Notes: a model not told the origin generated them from the letters alone. Positions 9,065-20,570 are shown, numbered from the stretch's first letter. The stretch: 64,000 nt of DNA from Phymatolithon calcareum (GCA_977006965.1 OZ345353.1:3906001-3970000), one strand, 5' to 3'. Made by a program: numbers and translations.

Positions 9065-10400
9065 TGCTCAAACCGTACCTCACTCTTGGCCAATGCCGAA
9101 CCTAGAGCTGACGTCCTCACAACTAGCCGGAAGTTCATGCTACGCTGTCATTGACTTGTGCCACGGATATTGGCAGCTGGCTCTGCACGAGGAATCTCAA
9201 GAATGCCAGAGCTTTGTAACTCCGGACGGAGTATTTACCCCCACACGCGTCTTGCAGGGTCAGACTAATGCAGCCGCGTTTTTCCAAAGCACCATTCAGG
9301 AGCTTTGCAAGAATATTCGTGACAATATCATTTAGTGGCTGGACGACATTTTGATTCACGCAAAGACTTTTGACGAACTTCTAAGTGTTTTGAAATCTTT
9401 CTTTGTCACTTGCCGGGACAAAAATATCAAGCTACATGCACAGAAATGCAAACTATACCTCCTGACTGTCAACTGGTGCGGAATGCTCATTTCCAGAAAT
9501 GGCACACGCATGGACCCCAGCCGCATGAGCGCACTTCTGGAAATGCAGGCGCCCACAAATGGCGCTGCGTTGCAGCAGTTTGTCTGCGCGACAAACTGGA
9601 TGCGCAGATGCGTGCCTGAATTCAATCGAATTATTTCCCCACTCGCAGTCACACTCGAAGTGGTATACCAACGTGCCGGGCGTCGAACAAAGCAGGCGGT
9701 CAAGAAGATCAAAATTGACTCCACACTATGGCAGCAGGAACAGAGCGATGCATTCAAATCTGTGCAGCAAGCACTTCATCATGGAACAACTCTAGCTCAT
9801 CCAGATCCAGAAATTCTTCTTTGCCTATTCAAAGATGCTTCGGACGACCACTGGGGCTGCGTTCTTACTCAAATTCCTGAACACACGCGTGATCTGGACT
9901 TGTCAGAGCAACCACATCAGCCACTATCATTCTTATCTGGTTCCTTCAAAGGAGCTGCAGCACGTTGGTCTCCTGCAGAGAAGGAAGCATTCGCCATTGT
10001 GGCGTCTGTTACTAGACTCGACTATCTCCTCTTGACACCGCGTGGGTTTTGGCTCTTCACTGACCACAAGAATCTGACTTATATCTTCAACCCCGCTTCC
10101 GTTGATACCAATATACGCAAGCACGTGGCCAATAAGGTTGAGCGGTGGGCCATGAAGCTGTCGGCATTTAAATACACTATCATGCACATACCCGGCGATA
10201 GCAACCTCTGGGCCGACCTTCTTTCCCGCTGGGGCGCGTCGGGCGTAACCCACCAAAATTCCAAGGAAAATGTTCGCGTCCGCATCGCGGCCATCTTCTC
10301 AGCTCCAATAGCACCGGACTTCGATCCAGAGTTTGTCTGGCCAAGTGCATCACGAGACAAGAGGAGGTCCCACCGACGCATCGCTCGCGCGGGCTTCTGT
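9052..10400 (+). pseudogene. gypsy-1 Pol, reverse transcriptase core and RNase H
   Basis: After the frameshift the frame reads RPVNAQTVPHSWPMP, YAVIDLCHGYWQLAL, VLQGQTNAAAFFQ and then the catalytic box WLDDIL (9337-9354). It is preceded at once by an in-frame TAG (9334-9336). RNase H follows: LFKDASDDHWGCVL, SPAEKEAFAI and WLFTDHKNLTYIF, with HIPGDSNLWADLLSRW near the end. The catalytic carboxylates appear to be kept, so the damage is limited to the two frameshifts and the TAG. The frame is lost near 10395, just before integrase. Confidence 0.85.
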
Positions 10401-10417
10401 GCAACTCTAAGTACGCA

Positions 10418-11785
10418 GTGTGGATTCCAGTCTCTGCCGTGGCGCTTCAAATTCGCATTTGTGTAGTCGGTCACTGCGGACGGGGTGGCCATCGCGGTGC
10501 TGAAACCACATTCGAAAATATCAAGACTTTCTTTTATTGGACTAAGATGAAATCGGACATATACTCTTTTTGTAACTCATGTTTGCATTGCCCTTCAAGC
10601 ACTGGCGGAACAAGAGTTCCTCGTCCCATGGCTCATGCCTTACATGGAGACACGCCAAACGAGATAATCCACTTCGACTACTTGTTTATGGGGAAGAGCG
10701 ACACCGATTTCGAGTACGTCCTTATCATTAAGGACGACGCATCTTCGTTCGTGTGGCTCGAGCCTTGTGTGACGACCGATGCCGAGACGACCGTCCAAGC
10801 GCTTCTTAAGTGGTTCGCCTCGTTTGGCGTCTCCTTGACTTGGGTATCCGACAGAGGATCTCACTTTAAGAACTCTGTCATGTCTGAGCTTAACCGTCAG
10901 CTACATTCTCACCACCACTTTACCACACCGTACTGCCCACAATCGAACGGCACGGTGGAAACGGTATGCAAGGAGACGCTGCGCTGTTGCCGTGCACTCT
11001 TGTCTGAGTTTCGGGTGAAGGATAAAGAATGGCCATCTGTAATCCGCGTTGTTCAGAGCACTCTCAACCACTCCGTTCGTCCAACTCTTGGAAACCGTGC
11101 ACCTGTAACTGCTTTTGCTGGACTGCCAGCTGACAACCCGTTGCGAACTATCCTTCCGCTCGAGGATGCATCTTCCCGCACCTTGAGCGAGATTCAAGCT
11201 CGTAAAGTGACTAATGTCGAGAATTTAATCAAGTCGATTGAGGATATTCACCGCGATGTGGCAGACAGGAAAACCCGCCGTCGTCAACAGGCCGTTGCTA
11301 AACATAACGAGAAAACTCACATCCAACCTGTTAACTTTACTACCGGTGATTACGTTCCTGTTGCACAACGACTTCGAAACTCCGGGCATAAGCTTCGTGT
11401 TCAGTGGCGTGGTCCAAAGCGCATCACGAGAGCGGAATCCGACCTCATTTTCGAAGTTGAAGATCTGATCACAAAGACATTAGCCCTCGTTCACGCTAAT
11501 CGGATAAAATTTTACTCCGATTCTAAGCTAAATGTGACAGAAGAGCTTCTCGACACGATTCAGAACAACAACCCGCACTACAATACCGTTTCTAAGATTC
11601 TCGGCCTTCGTTTCAACGATGACCTGGGAATTTATCAAGTTCTGGTGAAGTGGCGAGGCTTCGCCGATGAAGAACCCGGTTGGGAAGCATTTCACGTGAT
11701 GCAAGAAGATATTCCGGGCATGCTGCAGGATTTTCTCGATGGCTTCCGCGACAGAGATTTGGTTGCTGCTGCGTTATCCTCCTAG
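10418..11785 (+). CDS. gypsy-1 integrase with C-terminal chromodomain
   Basis: An open frame of 455 codons (the first ATG-like position is not certain, since this is the tail of Pol). The zinc-binding HHCC domain is GHCGRGGHRG...CNSCLHC. The catalytic triad is D in HFDYLFMG, D in VSDRGSHF and E in GTVETVCKE. A GPKRI motif (RVQWRGPKRI) lies in the C-terminal domain. The last ~60 residues form a chromodomain (VSKILGLRF, VLVKWRGFADEEPGWEAF, MQEDIPGMLQDFL). Integrase inserts the cDNA. Chromodomains of this kind are known to guide chromoviruses to methylated-histone chromatin. This is the best-preserved part of the element. Confidence 0.9.
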   Translation: MWIPVSAVALQIRICVVGHCGRGGHRGAETTFENIKTFFYWTKMKSDIYSFCNSCLHCPSSTGGTRVPRPMAHALHGDTPNEIIHFDYLFMGKSDTDFEYVLIIKDDASSFVWLEPCVTTDAETTVQALLKWFASFGVSLTWVSDRGSHFKNSVMSELNRQLHSHHHFTTPYCPQSNGTVETVCKETLRCCRALLSEFRVKDKEWPSVIRVVQSTLNHSVRPTLGNRAPVTAFAGLPADNPLRTILPLEDASSRTLSEIQARKVTNVENLIKSIEDIHRDVADRKTRRRQQAVAKHNEKTHIQPVNFTTGDYVPVAQRLRNSGHKLRVQWRGPKRITRAESDLIFEVEDLITKTLALVHANRIKFYSDSKLNVTEELLDTIQNNNPHYNTVSKILGLRFNDDLGIYQVLVKWRGFADEEPGWEAFHVMQEDIPGMLQDFLDGFRDRDLVAAALSS

Positions 11786-11795
11786 AGTTCGTCTT

Positions 11796-11808
11796 TCGAA
11801 GAGAGAAG
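11796..11808 (+). promoter_or_regulatory. gypsy-1 polypurine tract
   Basis: GAAGAGAGAAG directly before the 3' LTR, where second-strand DNA synthesis would be primed. Confidence 0.75.
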
Positions 11809-12243
11809 TGCTGCACATCACGAACTGTGATGCGCTTTGAGCACCCCAGCACCAACGATCAGCGTCTTCTATTTAGCGCGTTAGGTGCTTCTCGCATTCT
11901 CCGAATCCAGGTCCATTTTTGCCCTGTTCTGGGTCCAGATTTGAATTCTGACTTTTACTGTTCTTTCTTTGAGCAACTTCTCAATCTACACCCAGGAAGG
12001 AAATACTTTTCCCGAACGGCTATCTTGTTACTCAGAAAGGTATCCACTTGATGAGCTGTCCGAACAGCTGTGGTGCCTGTTTTCTTCCTGCACAGACTGC
12101 CTGTAGTCTCACCAGTTTTTGTACTTTAAATAGCTGAACGACCTAGCTTTCAATAAACGGCAGAGTACATCGTGCTCCCAACTTTCACCCAAGTTGCAAC
12201 TCTTCACCGCAGCACTAGCGCTGCAGGAACGAACCAAGCAACA
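11809..12243 (+). repeat. gypsy-1 3' LTR
   Basis: Begins TGCTGCAC and ends AGCAACA. Followed directly by TGAAC (12244-12248), the partner of 7234-7238. Confidence 0.95.
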
Positions 12244-12248
12244 TGAAC

Positions 12249-12284
12249 ACATTCTCTCCGGCAACATTCTTGGTTGATAATTCG
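12249..12284 (-). pseudogene. LINE 3' fragment, upstream stub
   Basis: On the minus strand this short piece (reading LETNYQPRMLPERMC) continues into 7238-6516 once gypsy-1 and one TGAAC are removed. It is the 5' truncation point of the second LINE in the nest. Confidence 0.45.
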
Positions 12285-12758
12285 TTTCTAATCTTTGAAG
12301 CTCATCCAGAGTGTCAGCAGCGCGTGCGGAAAGATAACATGAAGTACTGATCAAGCAATTCATCGATACTGCATTTAACACGTCAACATTCAGTCAATTC
12401 ATATCGACTATTTACATTAGGCGGTATTTGAACCCACTCCATTCCCACCGAGAAGAAAAGGAAGAATTCGAATGCCATGACGATTAATTTTGCCGCGCAA
12501 ATCAACCGCAAATTTTGCAAAGTGAGGAAATCGACTGCCATATGTTCATCATGTAGGAAGCTTTATGGTTGCGAAGCATGCATCTTTCGCTTTCATTTGG
12601 TTGAGACCGTTTCACGAAGCTCGTTGCTGCTATCCATAAGCCTAACGCTGTCTAAGAGCCTAATATTGGAGAGCTTTCGTTTGCAAAAAATTGTATGAAT
12701 CTCATACCCTCAATTGGGGGAAAATCTCACTAAACTAGACACTAGGGATACTCTAAGA
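12285..12758 (+). pseudogene. PiggyBac-like remnant, right piece
   Basis: Matches 62126-62601 in scattered blocks. These include GCTCATCCAGAGTG, ATGAAGTACTG, GAACCCACT and the cysteine-rich tail, then the terminal GACACTAG (12751-12758) that equals the right terminal repeat of the related element. Frame is lost throughout. Together with 6195-6486 it forms a deletion derivative lacking the catalytic core. Confidence 0.6.
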
Positions 12759-15530
12759 TATTTGACCTCCGGAATGTGTGCCAGAGCCTTGTTTGCAAGC
12801 TGTAGAAGCCGAAGTGGCTTTGTTCATGGCAAGTGTAGATTACATCTCTCCAATAGGTCGCTGGCTACGCATCCCAGTCAGTGACCGGAGCTAGCCGCTC
12901 GAGCCGCTTCTTTTCGAGCGACTTCCACTTTCTTGGCGTGGACTTCGAAGCCGTGTACACCGGAAGCTGATGCACCATATAGCGCAGTTGGGTCGCAGGA
13001 GCTCTTACGGAAAGCTTCCATCTTTGATGATTCCGCGCCCCAAGTTGTTCCGCTGAGCGTTCGGATGAGGTGGGTCATGGACCGGAGTTTCTGGCTCACT
13101 TATCGGCAATGCGATTTGAAGCTCAGTCGTTGGTCGAAATGAACTCCGAGGAACTTGTATGCCGCAACTGCCTCTGTTGCCTCGCCATCCATGCTGACTT
13201 CACCGTCAATAATTTCCTGCAGTGAGTGTCCGCTTTCAGAAAATCAGAGCACCTTGCATTTCCGTCCGTTCACCCTGATTCGCAATCGGCTGCATAAACC
13301 GGAGAGTATCTCGGCAGGCTCATTGAGCTTTGAGATGACGTCATCCCAAGTGCTGTCGGTGGCATGGAAGCTGGTGTTGTCTGAAAAACTCAATTAACCA
13401 AGGTCGTCAAGACGTACATCTAAGTTCAATATGTATAAGTTCCAAAGATTTGGCAACAACGAGCTCCCTTGGGGTAGCCCGCATCCAAGCATACGCGACC
13501 GACCGACCGTGTTGATTTGTCGCCCCCGGGCTCAGTGATCCGTCAAGTATGAATGAATCCATCAAAGCATATTTGGAGGGCAATTAAGGTCCGCCATTTT
13601 TTCAAGCAACGCTGGAATCACGACACGATCGTATGCAGAGCTTAAATCCACGAACAAGGCTGCGCTTTTACGCCGACGGGAGAATGCGGCTCCCGTACGC
13701 TGCGCGATAGCGGCTATATGCTCGTGGGTATTGCGGTACCGTCTGAATCCAACTTGTATTGATGGAAGTTTCGATTTCACCCGTTCCGTTTAACGCAATC
13801 CAATAAGGCGCTCAGCAATGCGGATGACAATGGATGAAAGTGAAAGAGAGCGAAGGCCATCTGGTTCATTCGGTTTGCGTATGCCGGTGAGCAGCACCAC
13901 TCCCCATGCAGTCGGTACAGTACCCTCGCGCCAGGTTCTGTTCACTGGGCCTAAGAGACGACCTTGAGCCATTGGAGAAGGGTGGCAAATGAATTCCACT
14001 TCTACTGCATCCGGACCAGATGTAATATGTATTGTCAGTGCACTTATTACTGCAGTGAATTCGCAAATAGAAAATTCCGGGTCGCTTTCCAAATAACGCA
14101 TGCATATACTGTCATTGCCACTTCAAGTCTTCGGCCTTGACTTTATTGCGGTTTTTGGCGACGTATCTCTTACCGACATCGCCCGCAATGCTTCGGTCTT
14201 ATTTCCGGCATCCGTCACAATGGTTGGTCTCTCGCGGCGTTTGCCCTCGAATGCATCCAGAAGTTTCTGTCCCTTGCTGTCCGCCTTGACCGTTGAAGAC
14301 AGGTCGCGCCAGCACTTCCGTTTTGCTACGGCGATGACAATGTCCGTGGTAGCTCGTACTTCTCCAAGTACTGCGAGAGACTCCGGCGATAGATCGGGCT
14401 CATAAGACTCGACCGCTTTCCTTCGCTCTTCGACTTCTGTCGCGCACGCGTCGGTCCACTAGATATTTCGACGAAGATTTTCACGAAGTACGTCATGCTT
14501 CGCTCCAGCCAAGATGGAGTTAACGAAGCGCCGGTTTTCTTCATCAATTGTGCTCTGGCTTTCAGGCCACTGACCATGCTGTTTATCGACCTTAGAAGCA
14601 AACTGGTCCCAGTCTGCGTGTATCAAGGACCTTCGAGCCAGACCAATGCGCTTTCGACCTTGATGCAAAGGTTCAAATGTAACTAACCTGGGTCAGTGGT
14701 CACTGAACGGCGGTGGAAAAACTTCCCACTGACATTCAATCATATATGCTCCAAGGCATGCTGCGATGTTGACCGATGAATAGCCGCTGGGGGATATGAG
14801 AGTCGGTGATCCATCATTGAGCACTATCCGCCAAGTGGCTTCTAGGTACTCCTCCAAAGCTTTGGATTTTGTCGGGTCTTAATTTCCAATGTCCCAAGAA
14901 CCTTTAATAAATAGTCCCAAAACAGCATCGAATCTTGACGAATCATTTCTTTCCAATTGAAGCAGAAAGCTGCAACCGGGGAAATGTTGAAGTGCGATAC
15001 TGGAATAGACCTTTTAGATTTACCGAGACGCACGTTAAACTCGGCTACTTCCACCTTTTCGCCTCGTTTCGTACCTCGGCATGTCACGGGGAACCCAAGT
15101 CGTGCGTAAGTCATGACGCCACCACCTAAAATTGTTCCGTCATCTCTGTCAACGCGGTTGACGAGTCCGAAGCCGTTAATACGTGGAAGGGAGTCTTCGG
15201 TCGAATCCACGTCTCGGACAACAGCAAAATGTCCGCCTCCTAATCGTGCGCTTGTTTGGCAAGTTGAACAGCTCGTCCTGCTTTGTGCTCCGACCGACGG
15301 TTGAGTTAAAGCAGTCGTAGAGGGCTTGGGTTGGTCTCGATGTCGCCCGATCGGAGGAGTATGAGACTTGACCAGTGTGCCTGATTTCGGAAAACGGCAT
15401 CGAGGGCGAGTGTTTGCCCGATTGGGCAGGTATGATAGACCCGTAGGATATCCAAATTTTAACAAAGTTCTGGGTTGGATTCCATTTTGTCTCACAGGTG
15501 AATTGCACCTCGGAGTCCAGCCGCACTACG
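12759..15530 (-). pseudogene. LINE-1 remnant: endonuclease and reverse transcriptase
   Basis: Minus-strand LINE body. From its 5' side: an endonuclease relic (DDGTILGGGVMTYARL, about 15150-15060) and a linker with basic residues (14670-14330). Then reverse transcriptase blocks SGPDAVEVEFI and NRTWREGTVPTAW (14050-13900), IQVGFRRYRNTHEHI and AALFVDLSSAYD (13760-13630), and GCGLPQGSS (near 13480). The catalytic box is FSDN (near 13395) where F/YADD is expected, so the enzyme is dead. After it come YKFLGVHFD, IRTLSGTTWGAES and PTALYGASASGVHG, then LQLANKALAHIPEVKYLRV ending at 12760. RNase H resumes at 6194. Many frameshifts and stops are present. The family resembles the jockey/CR1/R1 type with an endonuclease of the apurinic type. 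Confidence 0.8.
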
Positions 15531-16840
15531 TGGCAGCGGAACCCGTGCGACCCAGTATGTCCTTGATTCGTATTTCTCTCCCAACAAGTGCTCTAGTGAG
15601 TCGCGTATATTCATATTCAATTTCAGGACTAATCTTGGATGAAGATAGAATGCGTTGGAGTGCGACCAGCTTAATCACGGCTGTGACTGAAAAAGGTATG
15701 CACATAGTACTTATTTTCTCCAAAAGAGGTTCTCTGTTGAGTATCAGCCGTAGGCATCGCAACCGCTCCGACCATTCTCTTACGCGGAGAACCGCAGGTA
15801 GCTTGTTTGATTCCGTTTGTATCTCGAGCGATCTGCCTTCTTCTTCCTTTTCTCATAATTTAATTATTTCTTTTCGTCGCCCTTTCTTGATATTAGGAAA
15901 GTTTCCCGAAGCGTCAGCAGATACGTTGCTAACTTTTAATTGAAAATCAACCTTGTGTAATCTATGACGGCTTGTGTAGGAACGGTAGGGATTCTGAATA
16001 TACGTTCCAGGTTCCCATTTTTTTGTTGCTGCGCTTCTTTCTCAAGGCACATCTCTCGACTATCGATTTCGATCATCTCAACCAGTCATGCAAAATAATT
16101 ATTATTTTTTCTTGATCTATGATCGTATTCCAAAAGTAATGCAGAATAGATAATTGAGTATCAATATTGCACTACGTATTACTTTTTTGCGGGAGAGCAA
16201 GGTCTCCAAATTGCCAAACCCGAGTACTCTTCAGGCTAGTAACATAATGTAATGTAATTCTGCGCGGGGAGAACCTCCTGACGAGAGGCGTGCTGCTTCC
16301 GTTGAGGCATGTGACCTTCCCCAGGTCCACACTGCGAGTGCGGTTCTGAAAGACAAAACTCGTTGTATGGATATTTATTGTCATGTACTATACGGCGAAA
16401 GATTTGTTTTTAAAAGCTTTGTTCTTTTAAAAGTGAGTGCCTTTCAAGAAGGCGATCCTAACTATGTCGAGCTTGATGTTCTGCTTATTAATTTGATATG
16501 TTGACGTTGGTGTTTTTGGGTGCCTTCACAGCAGTAACAACCGGATCGAAAGTAAAGTAGTTAAATCAGAGTGAGATTATTTCATACCTTCAATTCCGAG
16601 GAACTAATCGCAATCTCGTATGATGATTTTCAAAGGCGCCTCGACGGGCGTGAGCTTCAACTGAGATGTGGCGACAAAGGGCAGTGGAACGCAATTTGTT
16701 CTCAACATATTTTTCTTTAACCCGTTCTAAATCGCCTCCAACATTTTCTTGTGCAATGTCATCTTCTAATCGATTTATATCGTACAGTGCATCGTCTCAT
16801 ATTGTCAGCACCATCACTGGACTTTCTATATCCTTGAGAA
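15531..16840. other. No gene seen; one short dispersed repeat
   Basis: About 1.3 kb without a supported gene. The segment 15880-15950 resembles, in reverse orientation, the repeat at 56443-56520 (shared GTTAGCAACG and CTGCTGACGC cores). The remainder shows only short frames and AT-rich sequence. Confidence 0.5.
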
Positions 16841-16844
16841 GACG

Positions 16845-17250
16845 GTGTTGCTTTCTAATTGGGTCGTGGGCTCGAGCGAGAGGGTGAGTAATATATATTC
16901 ATCACAGAAGGTTGAAACTAGTGCACCCCAAATTGATCTCACTAACAAGAGAGCGCGAGGGTGTAGAAAAATCTCTATTGCGAAATGTAGATTACTAGGA
17001 TGCGGACTTCCACAGGAAAGCGCGCTCTCGCCAAGCCTGTGGAACATGTACATGTCCGATCTGGATGTAAAACTTGAATGTGTCGTGCAATGCAGTTTTG
17101 CCGATGGCATTAGTTTCCACGTTGGCGGCAGAAGCTGGGATGAAGTCGCTGAAAATCTTAACTGGACTGGCCAAATATTAGCAAGGTACTGCAAAGGCTT
17201 GCTTATCGCTGTGGACGGCCGATAATGCAAAGTGTTGCGCTTCGCCAGAG
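16845..17250 (+). pseudogene. LINE reverse transcriptase fragment
   Basis: A plus-strand fragment with CRLLGCGLPQESALSPSLWN, FADG (where FADD is expected), FHVGGRSWDEVAENLN and IAVDGRK. The same blocks occur in LINE-1 (GCGLPQGSS, WDDVISKLN), so it belongs to the same family. It has lost a catalytic aspartate. A weak continuation with KVLRFARGG is seen up to about 17270. No domains 5' or 3' of this are recognised. Confidence 0.65.
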
Positions 17251-17783
17251 GTGGAACACCTCCGCTGCAAAGACATGACGAAAGATGTATCGCCGCTCTT
17301 AGAACCTCATTGCAAAGGAACATACTTTGATGTGGAAGTAATACAGAGCAAGACTCGTCTTTGTCACAGTCCGCACCATCATCAGGTGAGCCCGAAGACT
17401 TAAAAAGGTTCAGATGCAATTTTCTGTTGCGTGTACTCGCACCGTACTTTGTACCACCTGTATGTAACGCCAAACTAAATGTTTGAAACGTGAGGGCTCA
17501 CTTTGAACAACGCCAAGTCCCATAAAGCATTGAACGTGGTCTGACGCAAGATATGACCGAATTGAGTGCCGTACGATGCCTGAGATGCACGAACAGAATT
17601 TGGATATTCGACTCGTAGCAATTTTCTTCGCTCGCACCAGCCTGCTGAAGTCTTAACGGCCATGCGTTCGCTGACACAACACATGGATACCGTCTGCGAT
17701 AAAGTCGTTTGTGCTACCGTACTCTACATGAGCATTTACTCACCAGTCACCGAATTCGGAGATCGGACTCGATGCCACAGCAG

Positions 17784-18100
17784 TATTGCTGTGGATAGCA
17801 GCGAGAGAACATTCGGCTTCTGGAGCGAATCAACTCTGCATATCTTATTAGTGCTGGAGCAACAAGCTATCTTATATATTATTTTTTGGGAGACACACGG
17901 GTATCTAGTTGCTTGCATGTCAATCTAAATCGGGTAATGCAAATTGGGGTGCACAGAAAGGCGCACCGAAGTCCCTTTTGGGATGAACACGGAATCCATA
18001 ATACGTATCGGGTATCATTGCATATTCACAGCACACAATTATCGCGCTGCTTGCATACGCGAAATGCACTGATCTGGGTACATCCAGATCAGGTGCAACA
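17784..18100 (-). repeat. gypsy-2 3' LTR (uninterrupted)
   Basis: On the minus strand it begins TGTTGCACC and ends AGCAATA, matching the AGCAACA end of gypsy-1 with one change. It contains a 9-base inverted repeat near its start (CTGATCTGG...CCAGATCAG). It is the empty-site partner for the 1.3-kb insertion: CAACAA at 17860-17865 is followed directly by GCTATC. Confidence 0.85.
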
Positions 18101-18115
18101 GCCCCCTTTCTTCAG
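18101..18115 (-). promoter_or_regulatory. gypsy-2 polypurine tract
   Basis: On the minus strand CTGAAGAAAGGGGGC lies directly before the 3' LTR, as expected for the second-strand primer. Confidence 0.75.
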
Positions 18116-18300
18116 ACACGACTGCCAGAGAGTCCTTAGCAGCTTGAACTAAATTTTAATCGTAGTGATTGCATAGAAATTTGTTTACCATACTAGGAAT
18201 ATCTTCGTGCAGGTTCACAAGAGGTTTCTAGTCTGGTTTTTCGTAATTAAATGCGCGCCATTTTGTCTTAACTTCATGAGCTTTGGAAGCATGATTAAAG
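18110..18300 (-). pseudogene. gypsy-2 chromodomain remnant
   Basis: Minus-strand reading gives KTKWRAF, NLHEDIPSMV and KFL, followed by NLVQAA. These align with gypsy-1 VLVKWRGF, MQEDIPGML, DFL and DLVAAA. Two stop codons interrupt it. It follows almost directly on the reverse transcriptase, so roughly 1.7 kb corresponding to RNase H and integrase of gypsy-1 has been deleted. Confidence 0.7.
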
Positions 18301-18359
18301 TGAATATCGAGAAGCTTCGAGACTGTGTTAAGTCGGTTGTTGTGTATCGAGAAAGGTTG

Positions 18360-19250
18360 CTCTTGTTTCCAAAAACATCGCAAGTAGTTGAACTTTGGAA
18401 ATTTCTTTACTTGTCTCTTGCCAGCCTCATGTAAACATCTTCAAGAGTCCTAGCCGATTCGATGATACGGTCAGAGTACTCAGGTGTCACAGACCTCATC
18501 CAGTTGGCAACACAGAGATATTATTGAAGGTTAACGCCTGTGACTTGTTCCTTCAAATGGAGGAGTGTGCTCATGCGCTCAGAATCATGAGTGATATCTT
18601 CAGGAGTAATGATTCTCCGGCACCATTTGACTTTGAACAGTTCGCATTTTTTGACAAGCAGTTATATCCAATAGGTTGAGCGAATCTCGAAAAAAATTGG
18701 AAGGCGAGAAGAAAGTCATCCTCTGATCGAGAATGAGAAGAAAGATCGCCAATCCATTGTAAGAGCTGGTCTTGAGTTGAAATACATTGATCTGAGATAG
18801 TAGCCGAAAAATGCACAGAAGCGTTTGTCTGGCCTTGTAGAACAGACGATGAAGCTTTAGAAATCTTGTGAGCTCTTCTAGAGCACAAATTGCCAAGAAC
18901 CGTGGAAAAGGTCTATTGTCGCGTAGCATTTGTCGCTTGTGACATCAGACGCAAAGTTTCATATTTAGGCATAAGCAATGCTTGTGTTCTCTCTGTGCAT
19001 TCACAGGACTAAGATGCACTGTGAATCTATACCCTTCATCCCTTTCTTGAGCACAATTAGAGGGCCACTTCCCCAACGGGCAGGGATCGGAAAAATGCCA
19101 TTGCAAGCGATTGGAGAAAAAGTTACAATACCCAATGCAGAGGGCGTCTCACACGGCAACGCAATGCGAATTCCAATACTGGTAGTCGTAAAAATCCTAA
19201 TTGGAATGATCTCGAGCGATGAAAATCGTTTAATGGCCATGTAAAGCACA
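18360..19250 (-). pseudogene. gypsy-2 reverse transcriptase, distal part
   Basis: Blocks in minus-strand order: ARWGSGPLIVLKKG, YATIDLFHGSWQF, LQGQTNASVHFSATISDQ and QWIGDL (in place of WLDDIL, so a catalytic aspartate is lost). Then HSRSEDDFLLAFQFF, WCRRIITPEDIT, ERMSTLLHLKEQVTG and VANWMRSVTPEYSDRI. Each aligns with gypsy-1 in the same order. Several frameshifts and stops. Confidence 0.8.
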
Positions 19251-19340
19251 AAACACTACTACATAAAAAGCCACATATTCAAGGCACTCTAAAGCCCAAC
19301 TACAAGAGACAAAGCACTTCCATTAGACACTTTACAACAT

Positions 19341-19793
19341 TTATAAGTTAATTTCATAGTCTCTCATGCGCGCTTTCGCATTTATCTCACGATTCCCGGT
19401 GATAGCTTTGCATACCAGCTCCGCGTCCCAAAAGTTGTTTTTAGCTTTCAAGAATAATAGCGCTTCGAACATTTGAGGAGTCATCCTCCGTCTGTTCTCC
19501 GTTGGAACGTATTTCGCAATACTCCAGAGGCGCTCTACCTCTGAAACCGAACTCATCACAAAATTACAGTCGACATAGTCTTCCTCCCGTCCTCCCGTTT
19601 TACGGCGCTCATCAAGACGCTGTACTATGGACGGAGTTTCCGTCGGCATATCTTTTTCCACACGAGTAACAATTTCGTTAATCGACTTAGCTTCCAGAGT
19701 TGACACTGCGTCCCTTTCCTCTTCGGAAAGATCCTTGGAGCAACCTCGTTGAATCTTCAACACGCCAGACTCGAACAGCGGATCAGGCACCAT
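19341..19793 (-). pseudogene. hAT transposase C-terminal fragment
   Basis: About 150 codons on the minus strand ending at TAA/TAG near 19341. The stretch SEVERLWSIAKYVPTENRR, MTPQMFEALLFLK and NFWDAELV is the conserved C-terminal dimerisation region of hAT-superfamily transposases (ERLWS...TP..FEALLFLK...WD). The catalytic core and BED zinc finger are not present. It sits in foreign DNA (about 19260-20200) that splits the gypsy-2 reverse transcriptase, so it was inserted after gypsy-2. No 8-base target duplication was identified. Confidence 0.75.
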
Positions 19794-20209
19794 CGCCGCT
19801 GCACTCGGTGCTATGTTGTGCGTAAGAAAGAGCGCTTTTTGCTTACTTCAGCGGTAACTGTTTCTATGAGGACATCCAAATCGTGGCGTGTTTGCTTTAC
19901 TTATGCTGTTATCACGTGGATTCGACAGTTACGTTGAAGGAAATAGCTAGCATTGTATAATCAATGAAAGTATGCCTTACATGTACTGTTGCCGGGAAGT
20001 CGAAGATTCGTGGTCATCTGGCGCACGACTGGTAAGTAGTTAGCGTACCTAAATAAGTGTAGTCACTTCAGCAATCGGTATTGAAATCACCAAAGATGGC
20101 GCAATGCAAATTTCAGTGCTGCAGAGTGACCCAGTCTTCGATTTCCATTGAGGATTGCAATTCATTGCAATGTCAATCCATTTTAACCAACCCGTGCTAA
20201 CGGCTGGTA

Positions 20210-20560
20210 GATTTCTCCCCAAATGCCCAAGCTCAAGTACTCATAAACCTTCTTCGGCAAGTAATCTGCCTGTAGGGGAGAGTACCTCCTCTGTTTTACA
20301 CAATCATGAGTAGCTTGAAAAATTTAACTTGATTTCCATAGATGGAACGTTATCGGGAGGGTCAGACCCCATTTTGGACCTCAGTATGTCATTGCGTTTC
20401 ATAACGAGGAACTTCAGAGTTGGAAACGTTTCGCAGTGAGCGCTGAAGCATTCCTCAATGAGTGAGTCCGTAAAGGCACTGTCATTGGTGCCGACTAATA
20501 TATTGTCATCAGGCTCTAGGCCATCATCGTCCCAATCATCGCTGTAGAAATGGGATGCGA
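20210..20560 (-). pseudogene. gypsy-2 Pol, N-terminal lead-in
   Basis: Minus-strand reading contains DDDGLEPDDNILVG, RNDILRSKMGSDPPDNVPSM and, after a frameshift, RRYSPLQADYLPKKV. These line up with gypsy-1 SDDEILPGDE, FRTKLGSDPP and RRYSPPQAAFLRAKV. The next block (ARWGSGPLIV) is found only beyond the hAT-bearing insertion. Confidence 0.75.
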
Positions 20561-20570
20561 AACGAGAGTA

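Larger units (their letters stand above)
7239..12243 (+). mobile_element. Ty3/gypsy chromovirus element (gypsy-1)
   Basis: A complete element with two LTRs (434 and 435 bases, about nine differences), flanked by the direct repeat TGAAC at 7234-7238 and 12244-12248. Internal order is gag, reverse transcriptase, RNase H, integrase, chromodomain, which is the Ty3/gypsy order. It lacks a recognisable zinc knuckle and aspartic protease between gag and reverse transcriptase. The related gypsy-2 element has both. Pol is broken by two frameshifts (near 9052 and 10395) and an in-frame TAG (9334-9336). It therefore depends on other copies for movement, although LTR similarity suggests a fairly recent insertion. 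Confidence 0.95.

Noticed and set aside
16845-17225. The plus-strand RT fragment as the 3' part of LINE-1
   Set aside because: It is on the opposite strand and repeats blocks already present in LINE-1, so it is a separate copy.
19001-19249. An 82-codon minus-strand frame as a separate gene
   Set aside because: It aligns (IPARWGSGPLIV) with the RT of gypsy-1 and is part of gypsy-2.
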